Shown one piece after another: positions 1 through 11,440 of a DNA stretch of 64,000 nt (within the stretch, counting starts at the first letter, position 1; every line of letters starts with the position of its first letter). Source of the stretch: Daphnia carinata (taxonomy: Eukaryota; Arthropoda; Branchiopoda; Diplostraca; Daphniidae); NCBI RefSeq assembly GCF_022539665.2, contig NC_081331.1, positions 13,052,638 to 13,116,637 on the forward strand, in the 5' to 3' direction. The position numbers and the translations under genes are program-made. The notes under the pieces are model-generated. The model saw only the letters and a program-made list of their open reading frames with translations, had not been told where the DNA came from and did no database searches.

Positions 1-3000
1 GGTCGCAAAGGCGATCGCGGTGAGCCTGGTCTCGACATCTATGACGGACCGCCAGGCTTACCTGGATTAAGGGGACCTAAAGGAGAGCCTGGATATGAAG
101 GAATACCTGGTGCTCGTGGAAGACCAGGTGACCAGGGACTCATCGGACTTCGAGGACCTAAAGGAGCTCCGGGTCTCGCTGGGCTATCTGGCGCCAAGGT
201 AACTAGCATAATTCTTCATCATTAAATCATAAGATTGGCCACCTCATAAAGTATACATGGTTTATACATGGCATTTGTTTTGCAGGGTTCAAAAGGCGAC
301 AGGGGAAGTTCCGTCATGGGTGTCATGGGTCGACCCGGAGCTCCTGGACCACCTGGTTTGCCTGGCATTTTCGGTGATACCGGTCTCCCTGGTATTGATG
401 GATTCCCAGGACCGCAAGGCTTGAAAGGTCTTCGAGGTGAAGCTGGAATTAATGGACGTCAAGGCGTGGAAGGAGAACGAGGAAAACCAGGTCTACCGGG
501 AGTTGATGGATACCCTGGTGTGAAGGGTATGACCGGTGATGTGGGCCTAGCAGGCACTAACGGTTTCCCTGGAAGCCCTGGCATGCCAGGACTGCCAGGA
601 TTGGAAGGCGACAAGGGAATGACTGGCGATGACGGATACCCTGGATTGGATGGATTTAATGGAGCACCCGGAAGAAAGGGTCCTAGCGGTGACAGAGGAC
701 CACCAGGACTGCCTGGCTTGCCCGGCGAATCAGGTTTCAGTGGCCCTAAAGGAGACGAAGGAGAGGCAGGTTTCTATGGCCCACAAGGCCAACCAGGAAC
801 GAATGGTTTCCATGGATTGAAGGGCGATAAAGGTGATGCCGGCGACAACATCCCAGGCCAAAACGGCGAGAAAGGATTACGAGGAGACCAAGGAATATCA
901 GGCATACCTGGCCGAATCGGACCCATGGTAAAGTGTGATGCAAACATAAACAAGTTTTGAAAACTTTACCTTCTTTTCAATTAGGGCGAACCTGGTCTAC
1001 CAGGCGCGCAAGGCGCTAGAGGATCTAAAGGAGATGTTGGCGAATCAGGTTTCGTTGGCATTCCAGGAAGACCTGGTCTTGACGGCCTTAAAGGACCACC
1101 AGGAAGTCCAGCAGAGCCTGCACCTCCTGGACCCAAAGGGATGGCTGGTGAAGATGGAGAGCCGGGTAGATTCGGACGACCTGGTCTTCCAGGTGATAGC
1201 GGACTACGCGGCCGACCAGGCTTGCCCGGCTTGCACGGTCTCAAAGGAGAAATTGGCGACCGGGGTTTGCCAGGCTTCAACGCCATCATCGGGCCACAAG
1301 GACCGAGCGGTGAAAGAGGCATTCCTGGCCTTCCTGGTTTTGCTGGTCCAGCTGGTGAAGACGGATTGCTTGGGGCTCCTGGCATTAAAGGTTCACAGGG
1401 TTACGAAGGTCAACGGGGCTTTCCGGGTAATCCAGGTACTCCTGGATCAAAGGGAGACGTTGGATACCCAGGCTTAGTCGGCCTGCCTGGTATCCCAGGC
1501 CCCAATCCCATGAAGGGCGAACCGGGTATGCCAGGAATACCCGGACGACCCGGCTTGGCTGGGCGTTCTGGCCAAAAAGGTGCTCCAGGCAATTACGGCC
1601 CGAACGGTCCCGTCGGAATCGAAGGCTTGCCTGGAATATCGTTCAAAGGTCAAAAAGGTTTACCAGGGCAAAAAGGTTTCCAAGGTACCCCAGGCCGTGA
1701 TGGACAAGTTGGACAACCAGGTATCGATGGTCTTGCAGGAAGACAAGGCTTTAAAGGCGAACGTGGCTCCCAAGGTCAAACCGGCATCAGGTAAATTTTG
1801 CTTGACTTATTCTTCCATCATGATTATTTTGTTTCATTAATTTTATTATTGATTTCGCGAACAGAATCAAAGGAGCAAGTGGAGACACTGGATTTGATGG
1901 CCTACCAGGATTGTCGGGTTTTAAAGGCATGCAAGGTGATGCTGGTCGCAACGGTCCCATCGGTCAACCAGGTCGAAACGGTACACGAGGCATTGACGGT
2001 GATGCTGGATATGCTGGACTTCCAGGATTTCCTGGACTTAAGGTTTGCTTACTCGTTCATTGCAAATGTTTTTGTTTAACACATGCCTAACTATTTGAAC
2101 GACATGCAGGGTATGATCGGAGATTCTGGGCCTCCTGGATTCCCAGCAGAAAAGGGACAGCGAGGTGATGTTGGACCTCCTGGTCTTCCAGGTAAAAATT
2201 AATAAATAAAATATTCAAAACCAGAGATGTTGTCTAAGAGGACTAATATAAAATTCAATCTATTAACAGGAATGACTGGAACGAGAGGGCAAATCGGTCT
2301 TCCAGGCCTAGAAGGGCTGAAGGGAATGGCCGGAGATATTGGCATGGAAGGATTCCCTGGATTACCCGGCTTGCGAGGTCCTATTGGTTTCCGTGGAGAT
2401 GACGGCTTGGAGGGCGCTGTTGGGCTTCCAGGGCAGCAAGGTTTTTACCGAACAAAAACATTTTATGCTCAACATTGATATTAATATGTGATTTTTTTCT
2501 AATTTGTAGGACAAAAAGGTTTAATCGGTGAGCCTGCTGCTCCTCCACCACCTCCTAAATCACGAGGATTCTTCTATACTCGCCACTCGCAGAGTACCAG
2601 AGTTCCTGGATGTCCTGTTGGCTCCCAAGAAATGTGGACTGGCTACTCTCTACTACATCTCACGGGCGATTCTAAGGCGCATGGGCAAGACTTGGGTATG
2701 TTTTATATAGTTTTAAAACGACGTAATTTCATATCGTTAATTGGTTATTGTTCCACCAACAGGTGCACCAGGAAGCTGTATGCCGAGATTCAGCACCATG
2801 CCATTCCTTTTCTGCAATTTGAATAACGTTTGCAACTATGCTAGTCGCAATGATTATTCGTACTGGCTGTCAACGCCCGAACCCATGCCTATGATGATGA
2901 CTCCTATTACTGGAAATGAATTGACTCGATTTGTTTCTAGGTAGCTACCGCTTTATAATTTTCCTTTATTGTCGCTAACTGTATCCGATTGCATTTTGTT

Positions 3001-3542
3001 TTCTTGTAGATGTTCGGTATGTGAAACCCCTACACACGTCATCGCAGTACACAGTCAAAGTATGGACATTCCCGATTGTCCTTCCGGATGGCAAGAATTA
3101 TGGATTGGCTTCAGTTTCCTCATGGTAACGAACTCGTAGATAAATCGTTTTTACTTAACTTTCTCTCTTATGATTAAATTGCATTTTTTTTTTTCAAAAT
3201 TAGCACACCGATTCTGGAGCTCAAGGAAGTGGCCAATCTTTAGTATCACCGGGCTCATGCTTGGAGGACTTCCGGCCCACGCCATTTATTGAGTGCCAAG
3301 GACACGGTCGTTGCAACTACTATGCTACGGCCACGTCCTATTGGTTGTCCACTATTGAAGAAGATAGACAGTTCGCCAAGCCTTTGCCACAAACGCTGAA
3401 AGCGGGCGATTTGACGTCGCGCATTTCTCGCTGTGCTGTTTGTCAACGCAAATTTAATCAAGTACCAAACTCCAGAGCACCACCAGCTAATTTTAGTTCT
3501 TCACGATCTGTGCGGTCCGGTAGATTCGCATCGTCATCCTAG
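1..3542 (+). CDS. Type IV collagen alpha chain, 3' part (partial at left edge)
   Basis: Basement-membrane collagen. Exons by GT-AG sites and frame: 1-198, 286-927, 985-1790, 1865-2042, 2110-2191, 2270-2440, 2510-2695, 2763-2940, 3010-3124, 3204-3542; all phases join. Exons to about 2530 encode Gly-X-Y repeats with short interruptions typical of type IV, not fibrillar, collagen. From about 2590 follows a full NC1 domain of two C4 halves with 12 cysteines (for example [27 protein letters not shown] in half one; [23 protein letters not shown] in half two). NC1 drives trimer and hexamer assembly outside the cell. Met residues in PEPMPMMM and the Lys of TLKAGDL sit where the peroxidasin-made sulfilimine bond forms in other animals. 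About 27 Ser/Arg-rich residues follow the last NC1 cysteine pair, ending at TAG 3540-3542. The start lies left of the window. I cannot tell the Col4a1 type from the viking type. Confidence 0.96.
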
Positions 3543-3854
3543 CTTCAAAAATATAAAATGTGTTAAGAGTACGAAAGAAACTTAATTCAGTTTAGTCTTC
3601 TTCCAAAGTCAGCAGAACCTTTTTTCGCGAAACGTTGGCGCGGAATTACCTGTGCACTTGCTATCGTTTCCTTTTTTTAAAGCTCTCCAAAATTACTTTA
3701 CGTTGCCGAGGTAGCACATAACTAGTAGATAGCGACACTTTCTCATTTATGATGTACAGACGGGGACTATGAGTGCTTTCCTACCGGTCTATGCTTTGTC
3801 AATCTCAATCCGTAGATCATCAACCGCCTTTTTTAAATTCTTTTTAAAATCTGT

Positions 3855-3860
3855 AATAAA
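3855..3860 (+). terminator. Candidate polyadenylation signal of the collagen gene
   Basis: AATAAA lies about 310 bases past the collagen stop codon, in AT-rich sequence. It is the first canonical signal downstream. The cleavage site is not determined. Confidence 0.45.
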
Positions 3861-4489
3861 TTCACGAGCGCGTGTGTACGCTCAAATTTTCGGAACTTAT
3901 CACTGCCGTTTGTTAAAAAAAAAAATAACACGTTATTTTTCCTGTCAATAATAGCGACTTCTTCCGAATTTCTTTTCCTTGTATTGGGGCTTTTCTTTTC
4001 CTTCATTTTATGTACTGCTTCTCATAAATTTATAAATGACTTTTTTCAAATTGTTTTTCCAGCTTCTCTTGAAGTAAATCGACAAAGAGCTACGCCGTTA
4101 TACCCATTTCTTGGACGAGATTATCTCTTTTTTTTTTTCAAGCCAGCAAATACACTTTGACATTAAAACCGTCCCAAGAAGAAAATGAAGAAACAAGTGA
4201 TTCTTTGTTAAACGGTGGAATAGAGAAATCCGTAACACTTCAAAACAGTGCGTTTGTTAGTAACTTTGTTAAACAAAAAAACCGGGATAAAAATGGGTCT
4301 TTATTTTGTTTTTGGATAAAGTGTAAGTGTAGCAACCTATTACATGACTTAGATTCTAAACTGAACCAAAATCCCGAAGATCAAGTTTATTTGCTGGGTT
4401 GGGCTGATAACTTTTTGTTACAACACGGAAAACGGATGAACAAAGTTGTTGCACGAACAGCACTTTGATTGGCGTAAACTAAGATAGAC

Positions 4490-6870
4490 TACTTCGGATA
4501 TTTCACAGATGGCAGGTTGGGAGAGAAAACCAATCATTACCTGGAAATCAGCATTCAATTAAGAGTATAATGCGTAATTCTAAACCAATTCCAAGAGATG
4601 TCGCTCTTGGCCTAATGGTAATTTCCGGATGAAGACACGTCTTTTACGTTTACTTCAAAAACTTAACACTTAACGTAAAAATGAAGGCAATATGCATGAT
4701 TCTACTTGAATTTTGAATGCAAAAGCATATATTATTAGTTCATAATTTTATGTTTTAGAAGTGAACCACCAATAAATTGTAAAAAGCGGTGCTGCATCGT
4801 GCTAGTGCTGGTTTGCACTTTATTACCATCCAGACAGGATCCCCTATCGGGAAATTCAAAATATTAAAGAAACAGCTGGTTTGAAGAGAAAACTAATAAT
4901 TTTCCAGAAATCAGCGTTTAATTTGAGCATACACGCGCAATTTTTATAGAATTGCAAGTGGTATACCTTTTTCGTGAAATTCTTGGACTTCAAAATAAGC
5001 CCAACAAAATATATAAGACCAACTTTTCCACTACGCCACAGCGCTATGGCAAACTGGCGCGCTAGTACGAACCAGCGTTCACGCAGTCAATCGTTTTTTA
5101 AATACACCGAACATTTGACAGAATGCTAGCGTGCCAGTACGCTATAGCGCTAGCGCTATGCAGCAGAAATAGTTGGTGTATTTTCAAAATGATTAACTTA
5201 ATGGAAAAAATCGCAATTTTCTCGGAATCAGCATTCAATAAGGAGTTCCGATGAATCTCAGTTTTTGCATAACAAATTTTTAAGCCCGACTAAATAATAA
5301 GCCCGACTTTTCTTATTTTTTCGTTTTTTACGTTTAATTAAAAAACCATATGGCCCGTTTAAAAATAAATTTGATTTCTGTGATCAGCATTCAATTCTGA
5401 ATCGAAATCATGTATTTTAAGCGAAATTTAAAATTTAGCCAAAAATGAAAAAGTGAGAAGGCTATAGCCTTCCCACTTTTGTCAAAATCCGCAAAAAATG
5501 AAAACTCTTAGAATCCGATAAAAATAACACAGAACAAGCAAAATTGAACGGCGATTTCGATAAAGTGGTTTGTTTTTGCGTCAAATCAATCGTTTTTTAA
5601 ATACACCGAATATACGACAGAATGCTAGCGCACCAGTACGCTAAAGCGCTAGCGCTATACAGTAGAAATAGTCGGTATTCAAAAAACGATTGACTTAGTG
5701 GAAAAATAACAATTTCACAGTGATCAGCATTAAATTTTGACTATATCTTGTGATTTTCAACCAATTCTAATGAATGTTAGTTTTTGCAGTTTCAAATTTT
5801 AAGCCCGACAAAATTAGCCCGGCCTTGTGTTTTTGACATTTAATTTAAAAACTATAAGGCCAATTGAAAAATAAAGCTGATTTCCATTATCAGCATTTAA
5901 TTCTGAATCGAAATCATGTATTTTTAGCCAAATTTGAAATTTGGCCAAAAATGAAAAAGTGAGAAGGCTATAGCCTTCTCACTTTTGTCAAAATCGGCCA
6001 AAAATAAACTCTCTTGGAATTCGATGAAAATCATACATTATATTCAGAATTTAATGCTGATTCAGAAAAAGCCATTCGTTTTCTTGCCAAGTTAGCCGTT
6101 TTTGAAATATACCGAATATTCGTGCAAAAAACGTAGTCATAAGTACTTAAAAACTTAAAATTTTTTATGCAAAAACCGGCACTCATCGGAATTGGTTGAA
6201 TACCACCGGATTTATTCCTTATTGAATGCTGATTCCGATAAAAGTATTATTTTATTCATTAAGTCAACCATTTCGGAAATACACCAAATATATCTATGCT
6301 GCATCTCGCTAGCGCTGTAGCGTACTGGCGCGCTAGCATTGTATCAAATATTCGGTGTATTTCAAAAACGAGTAACTTAATGAAAAAAATAGCAATTTTC
6401 CCGTAATCAGCAATAATTTTGAGTATATCCTGTGATTTTCAACCAATTCCAGTGGGCGTCAATTTTTGCAGTTACAAATTTTAAGCCCGACAAAAGAAGC
6501 CTGGCCTTGTGTTTTTGACGTTTAAGTTAAAAACTATAAGGCCCGTTGAAAAATAAATTTGATTTCTGTGATCAGCATTCAATTCTGAATCGAAATCATG
6601 TATTTTAAGCGAAATTTAAAATTTAGCCAAAAATGAAAAAGTGGGAAAGCCTTTCCACTTTTGTCAAAATCGGCCAAAAATGACATCTCTTAAAATTCGA
6701 GGAAAATCACACAGTATAAACAAAATTTAACGCTGAACCAGAAAATGCCACTCGTTTTCTTGTCAAGTTAGCTGTTTTTGAGTTACACCGAATATTTGTA
6801 CAAAAAAATAAGAAAAGCCGGGCTTATTTTTAGTCGGTCTTAAAATTTTTCTGTAAAAACCGTTGTGAAA
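4490..6870. repeat. Cluster of diverged AT-rich repeat units with inverted segments
   Basis: Recognisable modules recur through this stretch. One is a block with tandem CTAGCG/GCGCTA words near 5041, 5126 and 5620, present in reverse orientation near 6300-6350. A second is a GATCAGCATT-type word followed by a run ending TTTTAAGCCCGAC (near 5280, 5800, 6480). A third is a hairpin flanked by AAAATTTAGCC and GTCAAAATCGGCC (near 5450, 5955, 6636). Two of the units follow each other about 500 bases apart (5090 to 5590). Related sequence begins near 4510 and 4860. No credible coding region or transposase is seen. It is probably a non-autonomous, nested or partly tandem repeat family; class unknown. 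Confidence 0.75.
5955..5986. repeat. Perfect 32-base palindrome
   Basis: The half-site AAAAGTGAGAAGGCTA is followed directly by its exact reverse complement. A copy with one mismatched pair lies at 5449-5480, and a shorter diverged hairpin at about 6636-6664. All three have the same flanks and mark equivalent points of the repeat unit. Confidence 0.9.
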
Positions 6871-6979
6871 GTGTCTTTAAAAATAGAATAGTACAGAATA
6901 AAATAAGGTTTAATAATATGTTTATTAAATAAAGTTATTAATTAAAAAATCATATTTTTATACGGCAAGAATATGTGAA

Positions 6980-7165
6980 GTTGTCTTCAGAGAATTAACT
7001 AGGAATCTGATCGGTAGATGGCTATAGCAGTAAAAACAGAAAATACCGAAGTTTTTTCTATTTTACAGCTACCGCCATCTAGCGGCCACAACTCTAGTTA
7101 ATGAGTATGTTGAGTGTATGTAGAGAACTAACTTGAAATCTGACCACTAGATGGCGGCAGCTGAA
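6980..7165. repeat. Three copies of a ~50-base element with an AGATGGC core
   Basis: Copies at about 6989-7045 (+), 7050-7105 (-) and 7122-7175 (+) share an AGAGAACTAACT-like start, then AATCTGAC, a core CTAGATGGCGG or a variant, and an A-rich tail. The middle copy is inverted. The cores are CGGTAGATGGC at 7012-7022, CCGCCATCTAGCGG at 7072-7085 and CCACTAGATGGCGGCAG at 7144-7160. The last resembles the CTCF-site consensus of insects and vertebrates. Confidence 0.55.
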
Positions 7166-7669
7166 AAGAAATATTTTTAAAAATATTATTATGGGGTAAG
7201 ACGGATTGCCATAGAAGCACGTGGAACTAATACATAGCTGTGTTAAAGCCTAAGTCTGTTTTGAACGCGGACTTTTATCGGGTAATCCCTAACTAACCAC
7301 ATAACGTTGCGGTAATATTCGACGGTGGTTCATAGCTGTACAAATGGGTATAGAAATACTGATACGCGAATTGGTTAATCTGTTGTATTTACACATTTGC
7401 GGCCAGGACTGAACAAAGGGTCTGCTATAATCGCGGAAGGTGAAGGTAATAACTGAACAACTGAAAGGGTCACATTCTATCTTTAAGATTTTACAATGTT
7501 AACTGTTTTCTGAAGTAATCTTGGAATTTTTAGACAGAAACATTTTTCATTTTAAATATAGCGGCAAATTAAAGAATGAAGACAAAGAAAATTAAACATG
7601 CAAGAGAAAAGAGAAAGGCCCCTCCATAACCATCAAACCTCAATAGGAGTAAATCTGAAAACAAAAATT
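7166..7669. other. Spacer between repeats and the ERp44 3' end
   Basis: About 500 bases with no supported open frame. The part nearest 7669 should contain the ERp44 3' UTR. No canonical AATAAA in minus orientation stands out. Confidence 0.5.
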
Positions 7670-9267
7670 TTACAACTCATCCTTATCTAGAAGTGTATAG
7701 CGGTTTTTAGAAGGAGCCAACTTCTTGAATGTTGATTCAGGAGGCTGCGTTGGTTTTTTGCTTGGGTCCTCGTCTCTATTGATCTCATTACCCACTTTGT
7801 GTTCAATTTGTTGAGGGGGGTCGGTGGCTGGATCTGGACCGTAGTGGAATTCTCTGTGCAGCTTTCCAGAATGCAGATCGGCGAGAAACTGCTTCAATTT
7901 TCCAGGAATGTTTATATCCTTTTCAAAAGAGAAAAAACAAGCCTTAGTGAGTACATGTATAATTGATTTTACTGGTAGTTTCGGTATTACTTCAAAATTA
8001 GGGAAGAGATACATATGCCTAAAGCTGTCGATCGCGATAAGTGGAAGGTCTTTTTTACTCTTTCCTAGATGTTGGAGTGGATGAGCAAATGTCACCCCGT
8101 CGGCCGTCAAAAAGTTGATGTTCTCTAACAATCGATTATGAAAAACGTTGACTTTAAATCCTAATAATCTGGTAACAATAAAACTTACGTTTTTCGTCCA
8201 ACAATTCGCGATTGATTATTTCATTGTACTTTTTAATGCTGTTATTGTCGTCTGGATTGTAGAAGAGGATAAGAAAAGGGAGGCCCTCCTCTGTCAGTTC
8301 TTCCGCGTTCTCAAAAGTTATTTCTCGTACCAATGGCACGCATTTGTCCGTTGCCCAAATACTGAATTCATCGTAACTCTTCAAATCACCGGTGAAAGAT
8401 TCATCTACGTCATTTGAACGTGCTTTGGCTGGTCTGAAGGCAACAATTGATTGATCTGGGGGATGCATGGCACGTGTTACGTCGCCAAAACCGGCATGGA
8501 AAATACAGTCGTCCTTCAGCACAGCAGCCAATTTCGCGAAATTTTTGTACTCTGGTGAATCCTGCGTTTCGAAGTAACCAAGAACGTGTCGTTTCTTATC
8601 ATCCAACTGATGGTGCTGGACTTCTGACAGTTGTTTAAATTCTTTCACAGGATCAATCAGTTGCTCTCGAACAAAATTTGCAAATGCTTCAGCCGACCTC
8701 TGCCCCCGGTACTCCTTCTTAAACAGCTGGCCATTTCTCACAGCTTTCAGGGTGGGATACTTGGAAATATGAAATCGTGTTCCAATGGAAGCTGCAAAGG
8801 CAAACATGTCACTGATTTCAAATATGTGCGAGATTAGAAATGTTTAGGCTTCCTTACTTTCTTTGTCACAATCAACTTTTCCTAACACCACCCGTGATGC
8901 AGGGAACTCTGCGGATACTTTATCAGCTGCTTCATCAAAAATTGGAGCAAGCATATTACTGAATCGGCACCAATCTGCGTAAAAGTTAAGGAGCACCAGT
9001 TCTGTGTTGGCTGGAAAACAAAAAAAAATGGCACCATGTTAGCTATGAACCTGACATGTTATTGAACTGTGCTTTACCAATTATGCTGTCAAAATTATCA
9101 GCTGTGAGCTGAACAGCTCCACATTCTACATGGCTAAACAATTTCAAAAGTATCTGTCAAAACAAAAAGCATGTGAGATTAGCAATATATTGACTTCTTG
9201 ATAGCGAAGAACCTACCAGAAATTCTACGATAAAATTACGCGGGTTGACAAGCTGGAATATCCTCAT
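7670..9267 (-). CDS. ERP44: ERp44 (endoplasmic reticulum thioredoxin-family protein 44)
   Basis: ER/early-Golgi chaperone that retains and retrieves unassembled thiol-bearing clients (IgM, Ero1 in vertebrates). Exons, 5' to 3' on minus: 9267-9217, 9153-9078, 9010-8858, 8791-8189, 8124-7991, 7918-7670. Phases all join to 421 codons plus stop (human about 406). The N-terminus has a hydrophobic signal segment (NFIVEFLILLKLF). A thioredoxin fold follows, with the family's single-cysteine active site CRFS at residues 57-60 (NFYADWCRFS) and the cis-Pro loop ISKYPTLK. The b and b' domains carry the hallmark stretch DKCVPLVREITFEN. The tail shows IPGKLKQF, DLHSGKLHREFH and GPDP, then ends in KDEL, a KDEL-receptor retrieval signal. 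The last intron (7919-7990) is only 72 bases and has no in-frame stop, so retention would add 24 residues. I treat it as spliced because FPNFE joined to DINIPGKLK matches the family. Confidence 0.96.
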
Positions 9268-9967
9268 GTTGCAAAGTTTTCTAGGAAAGAAGGCGATAGT
9301 GTGTAGTTTGACGAAGGAGACGCTGAATATTTTTAAAACTACGGTTATGTTAGTTTCCCTTCGTATGGCCACCCATACCTAGGGGAAATAGCGGTGAACA
9401 CAAGTACTGAACCTTAAGCAAAAGGCGTAACAATTATGTCGCAGTCCCTTAAAGTAGTAAGCCAGTAGAAGACGACTCAACGAATGCCACGACAACTAAA
9501 AGGATAGTAATACGGGCTACGAAGCAACCTGAAGCCCTTTCTTCTCTGTGACGCATGAAAAGTTCTATTTAATCTACAATTTCAAATTGAATTGGACTCC
9601 TAATTTGAATGTTCAAATGAACTAGACAAAGTGAGAAAGAAAAAGAGCTAACAGCCAGTCTACGTTCTTTAGAAAGACCAAATCAAGACGAGAAGAGGGC
9701 TAATTACATAGCTCTGTGAAATCACTTGAAACCCATTAAATAGCAGCCTAATGATTTTTTCAGTTTCCCATTACTAGTAATGCAGACTGTTATCCTTGCG
9801 AAGGGATTATTCAAAGACTGCTCACAACAGCCCAACCGTTTCCTTCAACAACAACAAGCCTAGACAGTGATTGTCAAAAATAAAAGCGAACGTGTATTAA
9901 AAAGATAAATTTATGGGTTTGTTTTGAAACTTCCAGGCATTTTCCCAAGTGAATTGATAAACCCGTG
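9268..9967. other. Spacer, presumptive ERp44 promoter
   Basis: About 700 bases upstream of ERp44 and downstream of the small membrane-protein gene, both on minus. It must hold the ERp44 5' UTR and promoter. I see no coding frame, RNA gene or clear core element. Confidence 0.4.
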
Positions 9968-10382
9968 TTATCGTAAACAGCGGATTACAAATCTTATCCC
10001 GATGTAGGCTATAACTGCGGTTGCTACGGTGACTAAAGCACCGCTTGCAAAAGCGTTAACAACAGCCACTCCTCCAGCGACTACAGCAAAGCCAACACCT
10101 ATTCCTATTGGTAATACAAATGTAATCATATAACTAATAGAACTTGAATAACTAGATAAATATTGTCGTATACCTGACATAACAGATCCAAGTACAGAAC
10201 AAATTGCAGCACCGACAGCCTTAGCACCGCAACATGCCAAACCTAAAGGAAATTTTTATGAAAAGAAACTACATAAAAATCTATTCAATCTTCTTAAGAC
10301 AAAACAGAAAGCCACAACACCGTTATTTTAAAACAACAATCAATTTTAAATTCCTACCCATGAGACCGCAAAGACAACCCAT
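9968..10382 (-). CDS. Unrecognised 99-residue glycine-rich small membrane protein
   Basis: Two exons on minus: 10382-10358 and 10242-9968, joined by a clean intron (donor GTAGGA, acceptor TTTAG). Splicing makes MGCLCGLMG read into LACCGAKAVG and supplies the ATG that the second exon lacks. Cys-rich N-terminus (residues 1-24), Ser/Tyr-rich stretch (31-46), then a long hydrophobic region (about 47-94) that can form two membrane helices around Asn71, ending in RFVIRCLR. MGC at the start suits N-myristoylation and nearby cysteines suit palmitoylation (inference). The opening recalls the SERINC N-terminus and the Gly/Ala-rich helices recall ISG12-type proteins, but I cannot place it in either family. 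Function unknown. Confidence 0.6.
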
Positions 10383-10719
10383 TATAAATGTTTTGCAATT
10401 TCGTGTGCTACTATCCTCCACCTAGAATAACAAATTCTGGTGAATGTTGGCAATACTGAAATATTACCGCAGAGGTAATTGAATATGGACACTGCGGCAA
10501 AGGATGTGCCTCAACTAAAGCAAATGCGAAAATGTCTTAAAGAACACAGCTGGTGGTGGTACGCCGTAATGGTCTGCCATCCTCGCCCCCTGGAGCGCCA
10601 GCAAAGTTACACGGTATAATATAAATACAATCGACCTTTCGACGGGCATAAGACACGCTATTTTTAGTTTAAATCAGTGACATCGCATCTTATTTCAAAA
10701 CCATGCTTCCTATTTTGAA

Positions 10720-11440
10720 AAACTAAGGAGAGTTTAGTGACGATTGAAATACAAATTGCAATCTAGCGAATAGTAGTAACGTTAAAATGCACCAGTAGCA
10801 ACACCTTTGACAGCTCGGTGGATAAAGATGCATCCGGAACAGCAGCGGGCGTCGCTTTCTCTCTTTGCGGTGGACGTCACCGATAACGCGCGTCATCGTC
10901 CACGTATCTGGCTAGCTCATATCTCCTCCACTTTCCATAAGAATCAAAAATTAATAACTTCATTATTTTTTCTCACCTGCCTCATTCATTCTCGCATGCA
11001 CCATCCACTTTTCCTTTCTATTAAAAGCAAAGACACCAGCACCATAGTCGGATAGAGGTCCTCTGCGCCCTGCTACCTGCCAAGCCTTTGCACTCATCGA
11101 TGTGAGCGCAAAGGCAAAAAGAAAAAGAAAATTACTATTAAACTTATAGGTCATTCGCAGCTTAGCTTATATCCAAGTATTTCACTACGCCTAAAATGTA
11201 TCTCAGTAGGCTACACTTAACGTCTTACGTATACACTAGTCCTTAGCCTATGTCTTAACCCTAGGAGTGTCTCGTAGCACAGGTGGGTATTATAGCCTCG
11301 TTGGTATAATCTTAACCCTTTTATTGCCACTCGTTACCCAGCACAGGGTTTCCCGTCTCTGAGCTTGTACGGGTTTTTAAAGTGAGGCCCTGCACTCATA
11401 GTGGTAGGAAATTCCGGTGCTCCTTGACTTCAACAGGCTA
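10720..11440 (+). repeat. Left arm of a degenerate fold-back element
   Basis: This stretch is the diverged reverse complement of about 12990-13680. Matching landmarks, outside in: GAAATACAAATTGC against GCAATTTGTATTTC; CAGCTCGGT against ACCGAGCTG; GGATAGAGGTCCTC against GAGGACCTCTATCC; ATTTCACTACGCC against GGCGTAGTGAAAT; GGTTTCCCGTCTCTGAGC against GCTCAGAGACGGGAAACC. Differences are spread throughout, so the element is old. No transposase frame is recognised. Confidence 0.8.

Noticed and set aside
981-1385. Minus-strand Pro/Gly-rich open frame inside collagen
   Set aside because: It is the mirror of Gly-X-Y codons and not an independent gene.
4157-4468. Open frame of 103 codons downstream of collagen
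   Set aside because: It begins at TTG with no ATG near the start, has no family similarity, and I could not find a convincing splice partner.
5126-6350. CRISPR-like or bacterial repeat array
   Set aside because: Units are long, diverged and partly inverted, with no uniform short repeats and spacers, in a eukaryotic spliced-gene context.
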